Below are positions 62,237 through 64,000 of a DNA stretch of 64,000 bases, in pieces (the first letter of the stretch is position 1; each line of letters begins with the position of its first letter). The DNA is from Chlorophyllum brunneum. Its lineage: Eukaryota > Basidiomycota > Agaricomycetes > Agaricales > Agaricaceae. The position numbers were made by a program, and so were the translations under genes. The notes beneath the pieces are model-generated. The model made no database searches and was not told where the DNA came from. It saw only the letters and a list, made by a program, of their open reading frames with translations. Location: NCBI GenBank assembly GCA_963576785.1, contig OY756150.1, positions 930,001 to 994,000 of the forward strand, in the 5' to 3' direction.

Positions 62237-62821
62237 GTGGGAGCGATATTGTACACTGCGCATATCAGATTCAGATCGGGTTACCGTGTCAAATTCTCAG
62301 GACGGCAAGATGTCACGACGATTATAGAGTGTTCGGGTCGAGGCGGCGGGTCAGTGGTATGGTAGAGGGATGGTGGCCGGGTATATTGCTTCGAGGCAAT
62401 CCCTAGCTTAGAGCGACGCATGGACGCTTACCACTAAGTTGACGGATGTCAACTCCAACGATTGGAACTCGCGACAGTCAACAACCCTCGCAGATGCTCA
62501 ACGACACAACCGGTCTCTCACTGGACTTTTGGAAACTGGACAGTTTGAATACGTATCAGAAAACATCGACAATTACCACAGTCTGATCCCATTAAGGAAC
62601 ACTAAACAGCCTGCACTCTCGTCAAACCCAACGGGGCTACGGGGAAGATGCGGCCTGTGATGATTGGGAAGAGGCGGAGGGATCGATCGGCAAGGTAGGG
62701 TCGAGTCCCATTTATGAGTCACAATCCCGCAAGTGTCATTTTCATAGTCGAAGAATAGCGGCGCCGAAAGGCCAGGTACGCGACGATCTTTACGATTCTA
62801 ATGAGTGTCATACCTGCCCAA
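62237..62821. other. Convergent intergenic region
   Basis: About 585 bases between the NACHT gene and the F-box remnant, with only an unremarkable short frame at 62439-62660. Confidence 0.4.
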
Positions 62822-64000
62822 CTAGACGACTGTCGGAGGAATCGCTTTGTCATGTGGAATCACAAACCCGTCGAGTTTCTTAGAAGCTACCATGACCAAC
62901 CGCGATTCAGACATTCCAGGGAACGACAAAATGTGTGATCGACCCAAGAACAGTGCCTCGACGGTGTGAAGCAATTTGATTACACTGGTTAAATTTGGCT
63001 CGTCCATTTCAAAGAGGTATAGGAAGAATGGTGATGCGCCATGGACGACGAAGATATCTTTGTCTATGAAATCTACGAGCTGAAAGCTTGCGTTAAACAT
63101 GAAGCAAAATAAGACACAGCCCTTTGACGGACCACGCAAAAGATTCCTTCGGACCGGTGAACAATAGGTTTGATTAGAGAATATACTCGGGTTTCTGTGA
63201 CTGGTGCCTCGCAATAGTGATAAACCTTGATCTCTTTATTGGCATTGGGCAGGAAAGGTTCCCCTGGGTCGTCCCAAACTACGACGACATAGCGATCATT
63301 CAAAGCAAAAAGCGGTTGCCTCCGACGTGGTTGACAAACCCGAAACAGGGCGTAAAGTTTGGCAACCAACCTGGCGCCTGCGCCATGGCCAACGAGGCCC
63401 ACTTGGTATATGAATGTTCGTGAAGTCTCTGGAGGGATATCCAGCGTCAGTTCAGAACAGGGTAAGGGCGAAGTTGGTTACCTTTTCCCCTGATGGAACC
63501 TGCAATGCGGAAAGAGAGTCGCAGCCTCGATCGATCCAGAAAGCATAGTCAACATTGCCCTTCCACCCAGGTATTTCTCGGTCGAATTCGCTAGGGTCGT
63601 ATAGCACACGCGGTACTGGATTAGAGTCATCCAGGTCGTGTCCATACATGCCCCTAGTATAAGCTATGAGCAACTACCGACCACCTGGAACAAGTCTCTG
63701 GTAGGATGGCATGAGGTATGGGATATTCGGACGAGGGTTTATGACGCGTGACTGGAAACGCGGGGGGGGGGGTGCAGAACCGGCCCATACACCTTGAACT
63801 TGATTTCGTCGTCCGACCCACTTCTCCAGCTCATTTACATTCAATTATTCTTCTGGAGGCGGTATGCCATGCTTCATCTGGAGGTCGGCGATGAAATTGC
63901 ACCAGAGCCGGCGGGATTTCGTGACAGAATGCAGTCTTGCACGTCTACTCAATATTTTTAATTCACACAGAGAGAATAGATACACAACTAGCAAGAACAC
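62822..64000 (-). pseudogene. F-box protein with propeller-like C-terminal region, disrupted (partial at right edge)
   Basis: Reading from the right edge, an F-box end is visible (LKILSRRARLHSVTKSRRLW), then a linker (ELEKWVGRRNQVQGVWAG), the block YLMPSYQRLVPGGR, LLIAYTRGMYGHDLDD and, after a frame change, IYQVGLVGHGAGARLVAKLY and CALND-like FALNDRYVVVVWDD. The last exon (from LVDFIDKDIFVVHGASPFFL) joins through a normal 56-base intron and ends at 62822. The order matches mushroom F-box proteins with a beta-propeller-like substrate part. Two in-frame stops interrupt one continuous frame: TAA at 63845-63847 and TAG at 63674-63676, the latter right after PGGR where homologues have Trp. A one-base shift follows near 63450-63470. 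Small unseen introns could excuse one break, not easily all three. Confidence 0.65.

Overview
This window looks like nuclear DNA of a filamentous mushroom-class fungus (Basidiomycota, most likely Agaricomycetes). Genes are split by many short introns, mostly about 45-65 bases, with GT(A/G)NGT donors and CTNA(A/C) branch sites. Several deduced proteins belong to families I know mainly from Agaricomycetes: a PH-domain giant, a Ser-rich membrane protein, secreted S41 and CBM1 proteins, a NACHT NTPase and an F-box/propeller protein. I cannot name the order or genus from the sequence alone. I rebuilt coding regions by hand. For nearly every gene the exon phases add up to a whole number of codons, which is the main support for the models.

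Layout. 1-9.8 kb: a PH-domain giant runs off the left edge on the minus strand. It faces RBX1 (cullin-RING ligase RING subunit), followed by tubulin cofactor C and a small Cys-rich protein. 10.3-12.3 kb: a GC-rich gene with a trypsin-like His/Asp/Ser signature, then 4.5 kb with no gene I can support. 16.8-23.4 kb: a small heat-shock protein divergent from CstF-64, then cytosolic threonyl-tRNA synthetase. 24.5-33 kb: VPS15 (17 exons) divergent from a DUF1308 protein. 33.3-42.9 kb: a Ser/Pro-rich unknown, an OXLD1-like protein, a secreted S41 peptidase and an alpha/beta hydrolase. 45.9-55.1 kb: a Ser-rich single-pass membrane protein, a small acidic nuclear-type protein, seryl-tRNA synthetase and a type II membrane glycosyltransferase. 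57-64 kb: accessory genes, namely a DUF7770-like candidate, a secreted CBM1 protein, a NACHT NTPase and a decayed F-box gene that runs off the right edge.

The genes do not form one pathway. Most are housekeeping genes (ubiquitin ligase, tubulin folding, mRNA 3'-end processing, translation, PI3-kinase/endosome, glycosylation) with secreted and lineage-specific genes between them. I see no CRISPR array, no rRNA, no tRNA that folds convincingly and no intact transposon.

Points that stand out: three introns that seem to need GC-AG splicing; micro-exons of 4, 10 and 14 bases; a pair of matching palindromes upstream of the protease-like gene; a repeat-less NACHT protein; a CBM1 protein with an unassigned C-terminal domain; and an F-box gene broken by two in-frame stops and a frameshift. 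I found nothing I would call a previously undescribed multi-gene system.
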